DNA of 64,000 bases from Calliphora vicina (lineage: Eukaryota > Arthropoda > Insecta > Diptera > Calliphoridae), in NCBI RefSeq assembly GCF_958450345.1, contig NC_088780.1, positions 31,519,667 through 31,583,666 of the forward strand, written 5' to 3'. The notes under the pieces are model-generated. The model saw only the letters and a program-made list of their open reading frames with translations, did no database searches and was not told where the DNA came from. Each line of letters opens with the position of its first letter. The first letter of the stretch is position 1. Shown piece after piece: positions 11,991-23,394 of the stretch. The position numbers were made by a program, and so were the translations under genes.

Positions 11991-13500
11991 GATGCAAGAG
12001 ATAAGTGCAACAGCATTTCCTGATCACGGAGTGAATTTTGTAGCTTCTCCAGCACTTAATCATTGGCAAAGGTTGTCAAAATAATGTAAAATTGTCAAGT
12101 GTATGTTCAGTGTTTTCTAATGGTGACCAGTAATTAATCGTGTGCTAGTCCTGTCAGTCATCGCTATCGAAAATATGTTTTTTGAAGCGAAGGATATAAC
12201 TTCTGACCTCGAAATTAAGACAAATAAGGTTTGTACGGTTGTTGTAGGCAGCATACACTTACCTAAAGCCCTACAACAGTAACTGTTCGTTAGTTTGGTA
12301 AATCTCTTAGGTTTGGTTAACAGGCAGACGTCTAATCGAAGCAAGAAAGAAAAGCTAACTTGGATTCATACAGTCCATAGAGAGAGAAGAGGAAAATCGG
12401 ATAGAATAGAAGTGTAGAAGAAATACAGAGGAAGATATCAGATGAGGAGTAAGATGGAGATTAGTAGACTCCATTCATTTGAGGGATACTAGGTTATTCC
12501 GGGGAGATTGCCAATTCCGTATAAAGGAGTTGATGCATTCTAACTTCATGTCCGAGAGTTCAGAAAGACTATTGAAGAATGATGAAACTTCGGGACGTCA
12601 TTTATCTACGTTCACCTTCGTGAGAAGGGTATATATATGTTCAAGATTTAACGTGCGCACCTGCCTCTAGGGCCTTATTACACGGTGATTCTAACAATGG
12701 ATAGAAACAATGCGTCTATCATCGCCATCCAGTGACTTGCAAGGAACACTGGATTGGCAATTTCTCGTACATTAACTGCACAGATTAATGTACAAACCCC
12801 TTGCTCGAGAGCTCGGGCTATCTAATCCCTTGCCACCATAGCAAGCTAAAAATTAAACAAGCCCAAGACAATTATTAAAGCAACAACATCTGGCCTGGTA
12901 ATCCAGTCCAATGTATGATTTCAAACCCGGAACACAAGTCGATAAAAGTCAACGTGTTTGTTACGACTCACACACAATCGACCTCGACCGAGAACCAAGC
13001 CCAATAAAAAGTACATCACTGATGCCACTACAATAACACATTTCCTGAGCACAAAGTCAAATTTCCATCTGCTACTTCAGTGACTTTGTTGTTCTCAGCA
13101 GCAATACCTAGAAGATACAATTGGTGTTCCGAAGTCCAACTAGCACAATCATCAGTACTTTAACCAACGACCTTCTTCCCGCTTGGGTTTCAACCACAAC
13201 CACCAGCGTGTCATAAGTGACCTCACTAATGATCCTACAAGACTAAAAGTCCTGGGGCCAAGGATCCCCGCTGTACCTGATAATACTCAGGTCAGCTTCG
13301 AACTTAAAAATATTAAGTTATTTCCAGAAATGAGGTCCGTGCACCTCGGAGACCCGGTTTCGCCACTTGAAGCCTTGTCAATTAGCCACTCCAGTTGAAT
13401 AATTATCAACATCATCTTCTAATCAAAGAAGGTGATGAGATCATCACACCTGGAGTGTTTCCAGCAGGCACCACTTGGAGGTTTGACATAGGCACATGAA
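11991..13500. other. GC-richer unassigned segment, probably old repeat DNA
   Basis: This 1.5 kb is visibly less AT-rich than its surroundings and has many short broken frames, e.g. + strand 13183-13398. I recognise no conserved domain. A family A-like phrase (CCTTCGTGAGAAGGGTATAT) appears at about 12614-12633. The composition suggests a decayed retroelement or other insertion, but the identity is open. Confidence 0.4.
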
Positions 13501-13615
13501 AAAGATATGGTTGCCCATATCAATTTCTTTGCCCGCTCGTGAGAAGGGTATATATAAGTTTGTCATTCCGTTTGTAATTTCCACAATATAATTTTCCGAC
13601 CCTATAAAGTATATA

Positions 13616-15269
13616 CACATCTGCTCAAAATAATAGATACACCTAATTGGAAAAAATTTAAATGGCGGTAACATTGAAAATTTCCTCGCAAGCGTTAAGA
13701 ATACATCATATTATTAAAATTTCTATCTGGCAATGTCATGTCAGTCAAAAATCTGGCAACTATTTGCTTTCATGTTGATTTTTAAAAACGAATTTATTTG
13801 AATTACAAAAAATTATTTGCTCATAAAAATAGATACACATCAGTAATTTGTAATTTGTTTATATACAATTTTTTTTGTGTGCAATTTTTTGTTCCTATTT
13901 ACGTGAAACAGTAAGTATAATTTAAATTTTAGCAACAATTTTATAAAAAATAGGACTCTTTTGGAGAAAATGGGACGAAATCATCATTGTACCGAAGATG
14001 AGAAAAAAATTGTTCAAACGATGAGAAATCAAGGAAAATCATTACGGGAAATAGCAAAGAGCATAGGAAGATCTTTACATTTTGTCCAAAATGCTTTATC
14101 TAAAAAACAAAAAAGAGAAACTCGCGGTAGACCAAAGAAAACCAGTCCAGAAACAGATAGGCGGATCGTCCTTATGGTTAAAAAAGACCCTTTCATATCA
14201 TCGAAAGCTATTTCTGCGGAGCTATGTAACGAAATCAGTCCACAAACAGTTCGTCGTCGTCTTTTACAAGCTAAATTGCCGGGAAGAATTGCCAGAAAAG
14301 TGCCACTAATGCGCCAAAAAAATATCAAGACAAGATTAGAATTTGCTAAAGAGCACTTACAATGGTCCGGGTGTGAAGGCGAAAAAAAATGGAGAAATAT
14401 TTTATGGAGCGACGAAACAAAAATAAATTTGTTTGGAAACGACTGCCAAAGAAATGTACGCCGACCAAAAGGAAAAGAATTCCACGTTAAATTTACAAAA
14501 AAGACGGTAAAACATGGCGGGGGAAACATAATGGTTTGGGGTTGCTTTTCATGGAATGGTGTTGGTCCGATATTCCGAATAGAAGATACCATGAATGCTA
14601 GTGGGTATAGAGACATATTGGAAAACGTAATGCTTCCATATGCATCGGAAAATATGCCATTAATATGGACATTCCAGCAGGACAACGACCCAAAACATAG
14701 TTCAAGATTAGTTAAAAACTGGTTCTTGGAGAATAACGTACCTGTTTTAAGCTGGCCCAGCCAATCCCCTGATTTAAACCCAATAGAAAACTTGTGGAGT
14801 GAATTAAAGATAAGGCTTTCGAAGGAAGTTTTCAAAAATAAAGACGATTTATGGGAGAAAACGCAAAAAATATGGTACGAGATTCCATTGGAGAAGTGTC
14901 AGAACTTGATATCCAGTATGCCCAGAAGAGTGGAGAAAGTTTTACAAAACAAAGGTGGATATACTGGATACTAGCTTTACTTTAATAATAAACTAATTTT
15001 TTTAAGATAAAATTTATTAGCTTTTGTTTAATAAGAATTTTTAAAAATGTATCTATTATTATGAGCACCAAATTTTTCGAAATTTAAGAAATTTAATTTA
15101 CTTTATAATATTTATTATTAATTATGAAATATTTTGTTTTTGTTTTTTACTCTCCTTTTAACTATAAATAAAAATCGACTGAATTTTTTTATAATTTTAC
15201 AATATACCATTATTTTTTTTCGTTTTTGAAAAATAAATTTTGGTGTATCTATTATTTTGAGCAGATGTG
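13616..15269 (+). mobile_element. Tc1-like (DD34E) transposon, 1654 bp, apparently complete
   Basis: The element is bounded by 28-bp perfect inverted repeats (left 13616-13643, starting CACATCTGCTCAAAATAATA; right 15242-15269). Both lie inside TA dinucleotides (13614-13615 and 15270-15271), as expected for the Tc1/mariner target duplication. It holds one unbroken transposase frame on the + strand. The perfect ends and intact frame point to a young copy. It has inserted into a family A repeat. Confidence 0.93.
13961..14974 (+). CDS. Tc1-like transposase, 337 aa, intact
   Basis: This is the DNA-cutting and rejoining enzyme of the surrounding transposon, expected to bind the 28-bp termini and insert at TA. 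The N-terminus (about residues 8-125) forms a paired helix-turn-helix region (KSLREIAKSIGRSLHFVQNA, then SSKAISAELCNEISPQTVRR) separated by a GRPKK linker like the GRPR/AT-hook motif of Tc1 enzymes. The catalytic triad is visible: Asp in LWSDETKINLFG (about residue 150), Asp in FQQDNDPKHSS (about 245) and Glu in SPDLNPIENLW (about 280), with 34 residues between the last two, i.e. DD34E. The length matches the usual 330-350 aa. The start at 13961 is the first ATG after the left terminus; another Met is three codons downstream. No stop or frameshift is present. The minus-strand frame over the same bases is a shadow. Confidence 0.93.
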   Translation: MEKMGRNHHCTEDEKKIVQTMRNQGKSLREIAKSIGRSLHFVQNALSKKQKRETRGRPKKTSPETDRRIVLMVKKDPFISSKAISAELCNEISPQTVRRRLLQAKLPGRIARKVPLMRQKNIKTRLEFAKEHLQWSGCEGEKKWRNILWSDETKINLFGNDCQRNVRRPKGKEFHVKFTKKTVKHGGGNIMVWGCFSWNGVGPIFRIEDTMNASGYRDILENVMLPYASENMPLIWTFQQDNDPKHSSRLVKNWFLENNVPVLSWPSQSPDLNPIENLWSELKIRLSKEVFKNKDDLWEKTQKIWYEIPLEKCQNLISSMPRRVEKVLQNKGGYTGY

Positions 15270-15859
15270 TATATTCTGGATCCTTATAGATAGCGGAGTC
15301 GATTAAGCTAGTCTCTCTCTCTATATCTGTTGGAATCAACTTTACGAAGCCCCCAAATAACTTACACGATTCATACATCAATATCTACGGAGTTCTTCCG
15401 GCTTGGTTGCTATTTAAATCAGAAAATCGGTCCACAAATATCTGAGATATAAGAACCAGGATAACCTCGATTTTTTACCTATTTTTGACCTATATATGGA
15501 TTACTAAGTCATTAATATAGACAATATGGATATTTAATAATAGATATTTCAAAAACCTTTGAAAGACCATTGTATGTTTGACCTACAGTGGGTCAAAACA
15601 AAAAAAATTTTAAAATTTCAAAAAAAAAATTTTAATTTAAAAAAAAAAAATATTTTTAAAATTTAATTTTTTTCCGAAAAATGAAAAAAAAACAACTTTG
15701 GAAAATAAATTTTGTTTACCAAAAAATATTTAAAATTTTTTATTTTGAAGTATAATTACTTGTTAGTGTCGGTTTAGTAAACTTCAAATCCTTTAACGTC
15801 TCTTGATCTTCTCGCCTTTACGGACACTACCGGCTACAAATTTCGAGACTTTTAAAACA

Positions 15860-16265
15860 GACGGAAACTCTGTGTGGAAAACTGAAGCCAGAAAATCCGG
15901 CCAGACATGAAACTGTAATATTCCATCCTGACAACGCTCGTCCACATGTTGCAATACCTGTTAAAAACTATTTAGAAATAAGTGGTTGGGAAGTTTTGCC
16001 TCATCCGCTTTCGACTACTATTTGTTTCGAACGATGCAGAATGCTCTCTCAGGGCCTTGATTCGTTCTTGGCCTTATAAGATGAGCAGTTCTTTTGGCTC
16101 GGAATACATGTGCTGCCAGAAAGATGGAAAAGGCCAATAGTTTGAATAAATTTATATTGACAAATGTTTGAAAAAATCCCACAGTCATACACCCAATTAT
16201 TTTATTATTTTTTAAGTTGGTAGAAAGCATAGATATCTTTTGGACTTAATAAATGTTTTATTTTC
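15860..16265 (+). pseudogene. Mariner transposase relic, C-terminal third
   Basis: Plus-strand reading gives RHETVIFHPDNARPHVAIPV then KNYLEISGWEVLPHPLSTTI, the second catalytic Asp block (FHxDNARPH) of mariner transposases. It continues with MLSQGLDSFLAL, a stop, and DEQFFWLGIHVLPERW. The N-terminal two thirds are missing, the SPDLAPSDY region is lost, and at least one stop is present. Same family as the copies at 37590 and 49165, in the opposite orientation to most of them. Confidence 0.82.
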
Positions 16266-16359
16266 ATATAAAACTTAAATCTATAACGACCAAAAATATC
16301 TCAACTGACTTTATAAGAATTTTATAAAAGTTTAAGAAGTGAATTTCACAAGGAGCTTT

Positions 16360-18107
16360 ATTTTTTTTTTTACAATTTGACGGCATATGTTGGATAAAAA
16401 AAGTTGGTAACAGTGGTTGGAATATGTTGCCGTTTTTTACAATTCTGTTTTGTTGTTGTTATTCTTTTTATTACTTGTTTGTTCTCTCTTGAGGAAGCAA
16501 AAACCTCATACACTCACCTCACACATACACACGCTCACTCACTCGCACACACATCCCAAAATAAAAATAAAACTAAAAAGTAGCAACACAAAGTCAGAGT
16601 CACTCACTTGTAAATGTTTTTCTTTAAACAGTATTTTTTTTCAGTACGTTTTCGATCGTTAGCCGGAGTAGATTTGTGAGGTTTAATAAAACAAATTTTT
16701 CAACGTGTTAACGTCTTTTTTTATATATATTTTTTTGATTTTCGTTACAAATATATATATTTTCTCGTGATACCAAAAAAATATAAGTTTTTACTTTTGA
16801 ACGTACAAATAAACTACTAGCTCTAAAAATATACAAATAAAAGTATATGTTGTATGATGTCGTGTATATAATAATAAAAAAAAATAAAAAAAATTTTGAA
16901 GACGAAATAGAAAAAAAATTTATATATCCATCCATGCTAAATATAATATAGAGAGTAATCATAAATGTGTGAGGCGGCGGCGGCGGTGACTACGTCAGAG
17001 CAAAAATAAATCATCAGCTTTTATTGAAAAGAAAAAAATAAATTTATAAAAATAAAGTTTTATTTTGGAAAATAAAAACCAACAAAACGGCAACTATATA
17101 AAAATGTTAGTGTAAAAAAAACGTAAATTTTATAATTGCAAGAAAAAGGAAAAAAAATATTGAAATTATTTTTTCAATAAAAAATGTGTTTTTTTATAAA
17201 AAAAAGTTTTATATTTATTTTATAGCTATAAAAAAGTCTAGTTTTTGTATATAATAGCTATAAAAAAATTTATAAATTTTGTTATCTTTTATTTAACTTA
17301 ATATTAAATTTTTCTTTAAACGTAATTGTGATTAATTACCAGTGAAAATATATACAGACCTTGTCTAAGTATAGGAAAGTTATGTACGATTTGCCCCTGT
17401 CAACCAGTCAACCAACCAACTAACCAATACATATGCCTGAAATATCTGAAAAAACCCACTGTTATTTACTCTTTTTTGTTTTGTATTTTTCAATGATTAA
17501 CGTTGTCAAGAGTTTTTTATTATTTTTTTTTTATATTTTTGTTCATTAACAATTTCATTCTTTATGGTTTGGTTTTTCTCTTGAATTTCTTTTTCTTTGT
17601 TTGTTTGTCTTGTATTTTTTGTTTTATTTAATGGTTTTACGAACCAGAATTGTACTTTTTTTTATTTTTATTTATTTAATATTTCAACTCTAATTTTACA
17701 CAAACAATTTCATTTCACATTGAGTAGTTGTATCTAAGTAGTAGTAGTAGTTGCTTTTTGTCATTCTGCATTCATTCTCTCGGTTGTCGACTGCACTTCA
17801 ATTCTTTAATATGGCAATTCTGTTCATGTTGTTTAGTTTTTGTTTTTGTTGTTCTCTCTTTATTTTTGTACTCTACACAAGACTGGTTAAACGACAAACA
17901 GTTAATGTATTGTTGTAGTTTGTTTTGTATTGATGAATTTGACCAAAATGATTAAAATAACAACAAAAAAAAACGGGGACATTTAATTAGATTTACTGGG
18001 TACGGGTTAATCTTCATTTGATGGGGTTAAATTGTAAATATCTGTTGTAATAAGATATTTGGGAAGAAATATATATATTTAAAAGCAGGTTACAGCTTTA
18101 TATTCAG
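16360..18107. other. AT-rich DNA with CA-rich tract and a possible initiator
   Basis: No open frame of coding quality. A CA/CT-rich stretch lies at 16505-16560 and a GGCGGCGGCGGTG run near 16975, both unusual in this AT-rich DNA. A candidate core promoter at 16641 is listed separately. Confidence 0.35.
16641..16675 (+). promoter_or_regulatory. Possible Inr plus DPE core promoter
   Basis: TCAGTACGTT at 16641 matches the arthropod initiator TCAGT with A at 16643 as +1. At exactly +28 (16670) the sequence is AGATT, close to the fly DPE (RGWYV, last base mismatched). A CA-rich block lies just upstream. These are short motifs that can occur by chance, and no exon downstream can be shown. It could serve a distal gish transcript or nothing at all. 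Confidence 0.2.
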
Positions 18108-18235
18108 TTCAATTATGAAAAAAAATTCCCTGGGAGTTTTTTCCCTTTTCTCACTTTTCAAATTCTATGTTAAAAAAAACGAAAAGGGAAAAAACTCCCG
18201 GGGAATTTTTTTTTCATAATTGGGCTATAGTGTGA
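18108..18235. mobile_element. Small palindromic MITE, about 128 bp (copy 1)
   Basis: Left half CAATTATGAAAAAAAATTCC then CTGGGAGTTTTTTCCCTTTT; right half is its reverse complement ending CATAATTGGGC. The two arms are nearly complete and leave only a short loop (CACTTTTCAAATTCTATGTT). A decayed second copy lies at 22612-22730. No coding capacity. Confidence 0.7.
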
Positions 18236-18436
18236 AATTTAGAGGCTTCCAAATATTATTTAAATTATTTTAGGAGGATTTTTTCCAAGCACATGGTTAA
18301 TTAGTAATTGTTATTTATATTTAAATTTAAAATAAACAAATTCGTAACCATTTTTTTTTAAATAAAGAAATGCGTAGCTATTGAACTTGTTTTTAATTTT
18401 TTCATTAAAACTTGCATTTGTAGTTAACCAATATTT

Positions 18437-20128
18437 TTCTGTAAAGTGGAATTCTGGATTATCAGGTGGCTAAAGTCTTCTATAAAGACCAATATTCATC
18501 TATATGTAGTGGAACTCTCGGCAATTAGGTGGCTAATTGGCAAACCATTGCTTTCTACTATAAAGTGATGGCCGATTGACAATACCATCGCTCTCTATTA
18601 TAAAGTTCCTTTTATAATTGACTTGACCAATATTTATCAATTTGTCGTGGAACTCTGGAACTTCTATAAAATTCAATTTATAATTGATCAATATTCCACT
18701 ATTTGACGTGCAACTCTGGACAATTAGGATGCAAATTGACAAAGCCACTGCTGACATCCATGGAGTTCCTTTTATAATTGACCAATATTCCTTTATTTGA
18801 CGTGGAACTCTGCATAATTAAGTGAATAATTGGCAAGGCCATTGCTGTCTTCTATAAAGTTCCTTTTATAATTGACCAATATTCTTCTATTTATCGTGGA
18901 ACTCTCGACAATTAGGTGGCCGATTGACAAAATCATCGCTCGCTTTTATAAAGTTCCCATTATAATTGACAAATATGCTTACATTTGTCGTGAAACTCTG
19001 GATAATTGACAAAACCATTGCTGTCTTCTATAAATACCAATATTCCTCCATTTGTCGTGGAACTCTCGACAATTAGGTGGCCGATTGACAAAACCATCGC
19101 TCTCTTTTATAAACTTCCTTTAATAATTGACCAATATTCTTCTATTTGTCGTGGAACTCTGGACAATTAGACGGCTAATTGGCAAAGCCATCGCTCTCTT
19201 TCGTAAAGTTCCTTTAATAATTGACCAATATTGTTATATTTGTCGTGCATCTCTGGATAATTATGCTTCCATTTGTCGTGGAACTCTGGATAATTAAGTT
19301 GCAAATTGAAAAAACCATTGCTGTCTTCTATAAATAAAAATATTCCTCCGTTTGTCGTGGAACTCTCGACAATTAGGTGGCCGATTGACAAAACCATCGC
19401 TCTTTTTTATAAAGTTCCTTTTATAATTGACCAATATTCTTCTATTTGTCGTAAAACTTGGGAGAATTAGGCGTCTAATTGACAAAGCCATTGCTGTCTT
19501 CTATAAATAGCAATATTCCTCTATTTGTCGTGGAACTCTCTGCAATTAGGTGGCCGATTGACAAAACCATCGCTCTCTTTTATAAACTTCCTTTAATAAT
19601 TGACCAATATTCTTCTATTTGTCGTGGAACTCCGGATAATTATATGGCTAATTGATAAAGTCATTGCTGTCTTCTATAAAGAACAATATTCCTCTATTTG
19701 TCGTGGAACTCTGGAAAATTAGACGGCTAATTGGCAAAGCCATCGCTCTCTTTCGTAAAGTTCCTTTAATAATTGACCAATATTGTTATATTTGTCGTGC
19801 ATCTCTGGATAATTAGGGTGCAAATTTACAAAGCCATTGCTATTTTCTATAAAATTTCTATTATAATTGATCAATATTCTTCAATTTGTCAAAGAACTCT
19901 GGACAATTAGTTGGCAAATGGACAAAACCCTTGCTATCTTTTATAAAGTTCGTTTTATAATTGATCAATATTCTTCTATTTGTCGAGGAACTCTGGACAA
20001 TTAGTTGGCAAATGGACAAAACCCTTGCTATCTTTTATAAAGATCGTTTTATAATTGATCAATATTCTTCTATTTGTCGAGGAACTCTGGACAATTAGTT
20101 GGCTAATTGACAAAGCCTTTGATGTCTT
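18437..20128. repeat. Minisatellite, about 18-20 units of roughly 78-96 bp
   Basis: The consensus unit contains TTGTCGTGGAACTCTGGACA, ATTAGGTGGCTAATTGACAA, AGCCATTGCTGTCTTCTATA and then AAGTTCCTTTTATAATTGACCAATATTCTTCTAT. Full units are about 94-96 bp. Several units (e.g. those ending near 19045, 19345, 19515 and 19690) lack the GTTCCTTTTATAATTGACC block and are about 78 bp. Successive units differ by several percent, and some larger blocks (e.g. 19900-20010 versus 20010-20110) are almost identical, suggesting repeated local duplication. The small open frames inside are incidental. Confidence 0.9.
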
Positions 20129-20700
20129 CTACAAGTTTAGTTTGGAAGGGGTATGTACTATGTGCATTTCCACACGGAGGCCATATGGTATTCAAGAGTC
20201 CGATAAAAAGAAAAAGTATGTCTTTCCTGAAAAAGGGGGACATAAAGAAAAGTAAGAAGAAGAAATGTGTTGTCTTAGAGACAGCAAAAGGAGAAACCAA
20301 AGGAAAAATCCAAATCTTCGTAAAGAGGAAAAAATGGTTACGGATTTGAATATCCTTTAAATAGCCTATTTCCCTGATAAAACCTACAATTTACAGCCAG
20401 CAACACTCCTAAATTCATCTAGAAATCTGTTATCTAGCCATTTTTGGACAAAAGGTCTTGGACACTTGACAATCCCTGTCCTACTATTCAAGGATTGGTT
20501 GGTGGAGTCACGGAATCTTTGAAATATTAACCTGTAGCAGGGATCCGAGAGGTCCAATGGCAAATTCTCTGGACTATTAATTAATGATGTCTTCCCAGTT
20601 TTAAAAATCGTTTGTGGACTATTAAAAAACCCAAACTTTACAATAATGATGTTACATTTCAATGTAGATATGTTGAAGGGAGGAGGACTTATCGTTTAGG
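20129..20700. other. Unassigned segment beside the minisatellite
   Basis: Two short frames occur: + strand 20107-20349, Lys-rich at its end, and minus strand 20384-20662, 92 aa. Neither matches a family I recognise, and codon use gives no clear sign of selection. The base composition is less AT-biased than nearby intron DNA, so an old repeat is the simplest reading; a short lineage-specific exon cannot be excluded. Confidence 0.3.
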
Positions 20701-22611
20701 CCTAAATGATAAATTTAGAGACTTCACCAGATTTTTAACACAATTTGTAAGGCAATTACCAGGAAGTCTAATGACATTTGCATCTTAGGTTCGAAATTCT
20801 TTTAATTTTTTCCCTAAATTATTTCATTTGGATAGAGTACTTGTATTAAAACCGTTTTAACAAGTCATATTTAACACATTATTTATTTATTTAGTTTTAT
20901 TATTTGTTAATTTTCCACTTCTAACCATATTTCCAACATATGAAAGAGTGAGTAATCCTCGGCATACACACACAAACACCACTGTTGTTTATTTCATTTT
21001 GTTCTACTGTCATTATTTTGTCTACCATTCATTTTGTAATTGTTTTTATCACATGTTATCTCGCTCTCTCTCACACTCTCTGCTGCAACACTCTTGAGTT
21101 TTGTTTTCTCGTCTCTGCTATAGTAGTTCTTCTTCTTCGTGCAGTTTGTTTATTTAACCAAAAGTCTTTGACTTTTTAAATCAGCTGGTAATTTTTTTTT
21201 TGTTTTGCCTTTTGTGAATGTGTCTGTATAAATAATTTTCCTTGCACTAACAAATAAACACATGGTTTTTATGACTGTAGATAAATAAACTTGTACTATA
21301 TACTTTCATACATATGTTTAGGTATTTTGTCTACTGTTGACTCAAGCCCCATAACAAAAACATTGTTTTAAGTATAAAGTCATAAAAAAGAAAAATATGA
21401 TTGATTAGTTGTTGAATTCCTTTTTGTAACTCATTTCATCAGCAGAGGAGCCTGTTAAAAAGAACAAAAAACAAAGAAAAACCTTAAAGGTTTTTTACCT
21501 TTTCATGGTGCAGTTTAAAAGAAACAGGTTTTCTTTTTTTATTTATTTTATAAACACTTGATTATGTTAAAAAGAATATTTATATTTTTTTTGTTTGTTT
21601 CCGGAGTTAAACCTTTTATATAATTAAAATGATATATATATTTATTACCCTCAACAGCAACAACAACACTAACATAAAATATTCTTTAACTCTGCCCAAT
21701 TGGAAATTTATTTCCAATGAGAATTGTCAAAAAGTATTTAGGTACTTGGGGAATTATTCGTTTGTTGTTATTGTTATGGTTTTCCTTTTGACATATTACC
21801 ATATGTCATATCTAATGATGAGTTTGAAACTAAAGTTTTGTTGCTTTTAAGGGCGTAAAGGAATTGTTGTAGGGTTAGGCTTTTAGTACTGCCAATTAAT
21901 TTAAACACAAATAAGCTGAAAATAGTAAATAGAAAAAATAAAATAAATTTTCTTAAAAAACAATTGAACAATTTAAAAATTTTTTAAAAGAAATTCCATA
22001 AATTCAAAATCTCATTGTTATTAATTAATTAATTAAACATCCTAGTAAATAAATATATTTTTAAATTACCTGTGTTTCTTTTATAATAATAAAAAAAATA
22101 AAAATAATTTACCAAAAAAATATTTATTCAATTTTGTTTTATATATTTGTTTCATTATTGTTTGAAAAAAAAAAAACAAAAAACCACACACCCCAAACCT
22201 CAAACCAAACTAAAATCCAATCTATAAAGATATGCAACATCTATATGTGTTGGAGTATAACCGCTCCATTAAGTTGTCATTGTGCCTGGAACACCATTTA
22301 TAACCAATACACTCAGCCCAGTTTACAAGAAGCGTTATCAGAAAATCTTACAAAAGGATACCATCATAGTTGAGTATGTATATATATTATTTTAATTTTT
22401 TATGTTCTTTCTTTATTTTATTTTAATTTTCCTTTTTTTTTTAAAAAAAATTTTTTTTTAACAAAATATAAGAAGCTTTAAAAACCATATAGTAATTTTA
22501 ATTGTTTATAAGATCGGTCAAAGGTTAAAAATTATGAAGAAAGTTAGGAAAATTTTAAACCTAAAGTGCAAAATGACATTAGGCTTCCTGGTATAATCAC
22601 AAAAAACAAAT
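20701..22611. other. AT-rich non-coding DNA
   Basis: No recognised gene. CT-rich patches at 21058-21080 and polyA/polyT runs dominate. A short stretch at 22240-22373 has more balanced composition than its surroundings (see findings) but is not supported as an exon. Confidence 0.4.
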
Positions 22612-22730
22612 TGTCTATCAGCCCAATCATGAATAAAAAATCCGAAGGAGTATTTTCCCTTTTCCCAATTCAAATTCAATGTTAAAAATGGGAAAAAACT
22701 CCCGCGGATTTGAATATTTTTTTTTTTTTA
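22612..22730. mobile_element. Small palindromic MITE (copy 2, decayed)
   Basis: Shares with the 18108 copy the CCCAATCATGAA edge, the GAGTATTTTCCCTTTTCCCA arm, the CAAATTCAATGTTAAAA loop and the GGGAAAAAACTCCC return arm. The right edge has degenerated into a T-run. It is the second member of one inverted-repeat family in this window. Confidence 0.6.
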
Positions 22731-23394
22731 AAAAGGACCTATTTGAATTTTTTTTTTGAAATATGAAGAATATTTAAATTTGTTTACTACATCATTTGAT
22801 CAAGGAAGACTTTTTTTAACACATAAGTACCTAATTAATGATTACAGATTTTGGTTTTAAAAATTTTAAGTGGCGATTTGATAATTTTTTTTAATTAATA
22901 TGTTTGAAAATCAAATTTAAAACAATTTAATGAACTCAAGCCTGAATTATTTATGAATATAAAAAAATACAAAATTTTAAAATGAAAAAATTTTATATTA
23001 AAGTATTAATCATAAATATCCGAAGAAAACAAGCAAAATTTTAAAAATATTTAATTTTTTCCTACTATTTTCTGTTTTTATTTAATAAAATCCTTAAAAC
23101 CTGGCGTTTTACACATAATTTATTGTGGCAGCCTTGTTTATCTTGATGCCGCCTACTCTGGCAGCCTTGTTTTTGTTGACAAACAAAATTGTCAACATAA
23201 AGCTACCAGATTTGTCATTATTTTGGCGATTTTTTTTTGTAAGCAATTGGCAACTTGTTGATTTTTCGAATTTTTATTAAAAAAACTTAATTTTAAAATC
23301 AGTAATTTAAATGAAATATCAATATTTAAATAAAAAAATAAATATTTCAATATTATATTCGCAAAGTGATAATTTGTCTGTTTTAATACCCCTT

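Larger units (their letters stand above)
13520..15775 (+). repeat. Dispersed repeat family A, interrupted by a Tc1-like transposon
   Basis: The left piece (13520-13615) has GTGAGAAGGGTATATATAAG then CTATAAAGTATATA. The right piece (15270-15775) continues with TTCTGGATCCTTATAGATAG and then GCGGAGTCGATTAAGC, the CAACTTTACGAAGCCCCCAA block, ATTACTAAGTCATTAATATA and ends in homopolymer A/T. Related copies lie at 23395, 23820, 29060, 35460 and 44371-46640. It has no coding capacity. The two pieces rejoin cleanly if the transposon at 13616-15269 and one TA are removed. Confidence 0.8.

Noticed and set aside
14029..14835. 268-codon minus-strand frame opposite the Tc1-like transposase
   Set aside because: It is an antisense shadow of a real transposase; the plus-strand product has all catalytic motifs.
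18533..19491. Several minus-strand frames with repeated peptide phrases
   Set aside because: They fall wholly in the 95/78-bp minisatellite and do not stay open across units.
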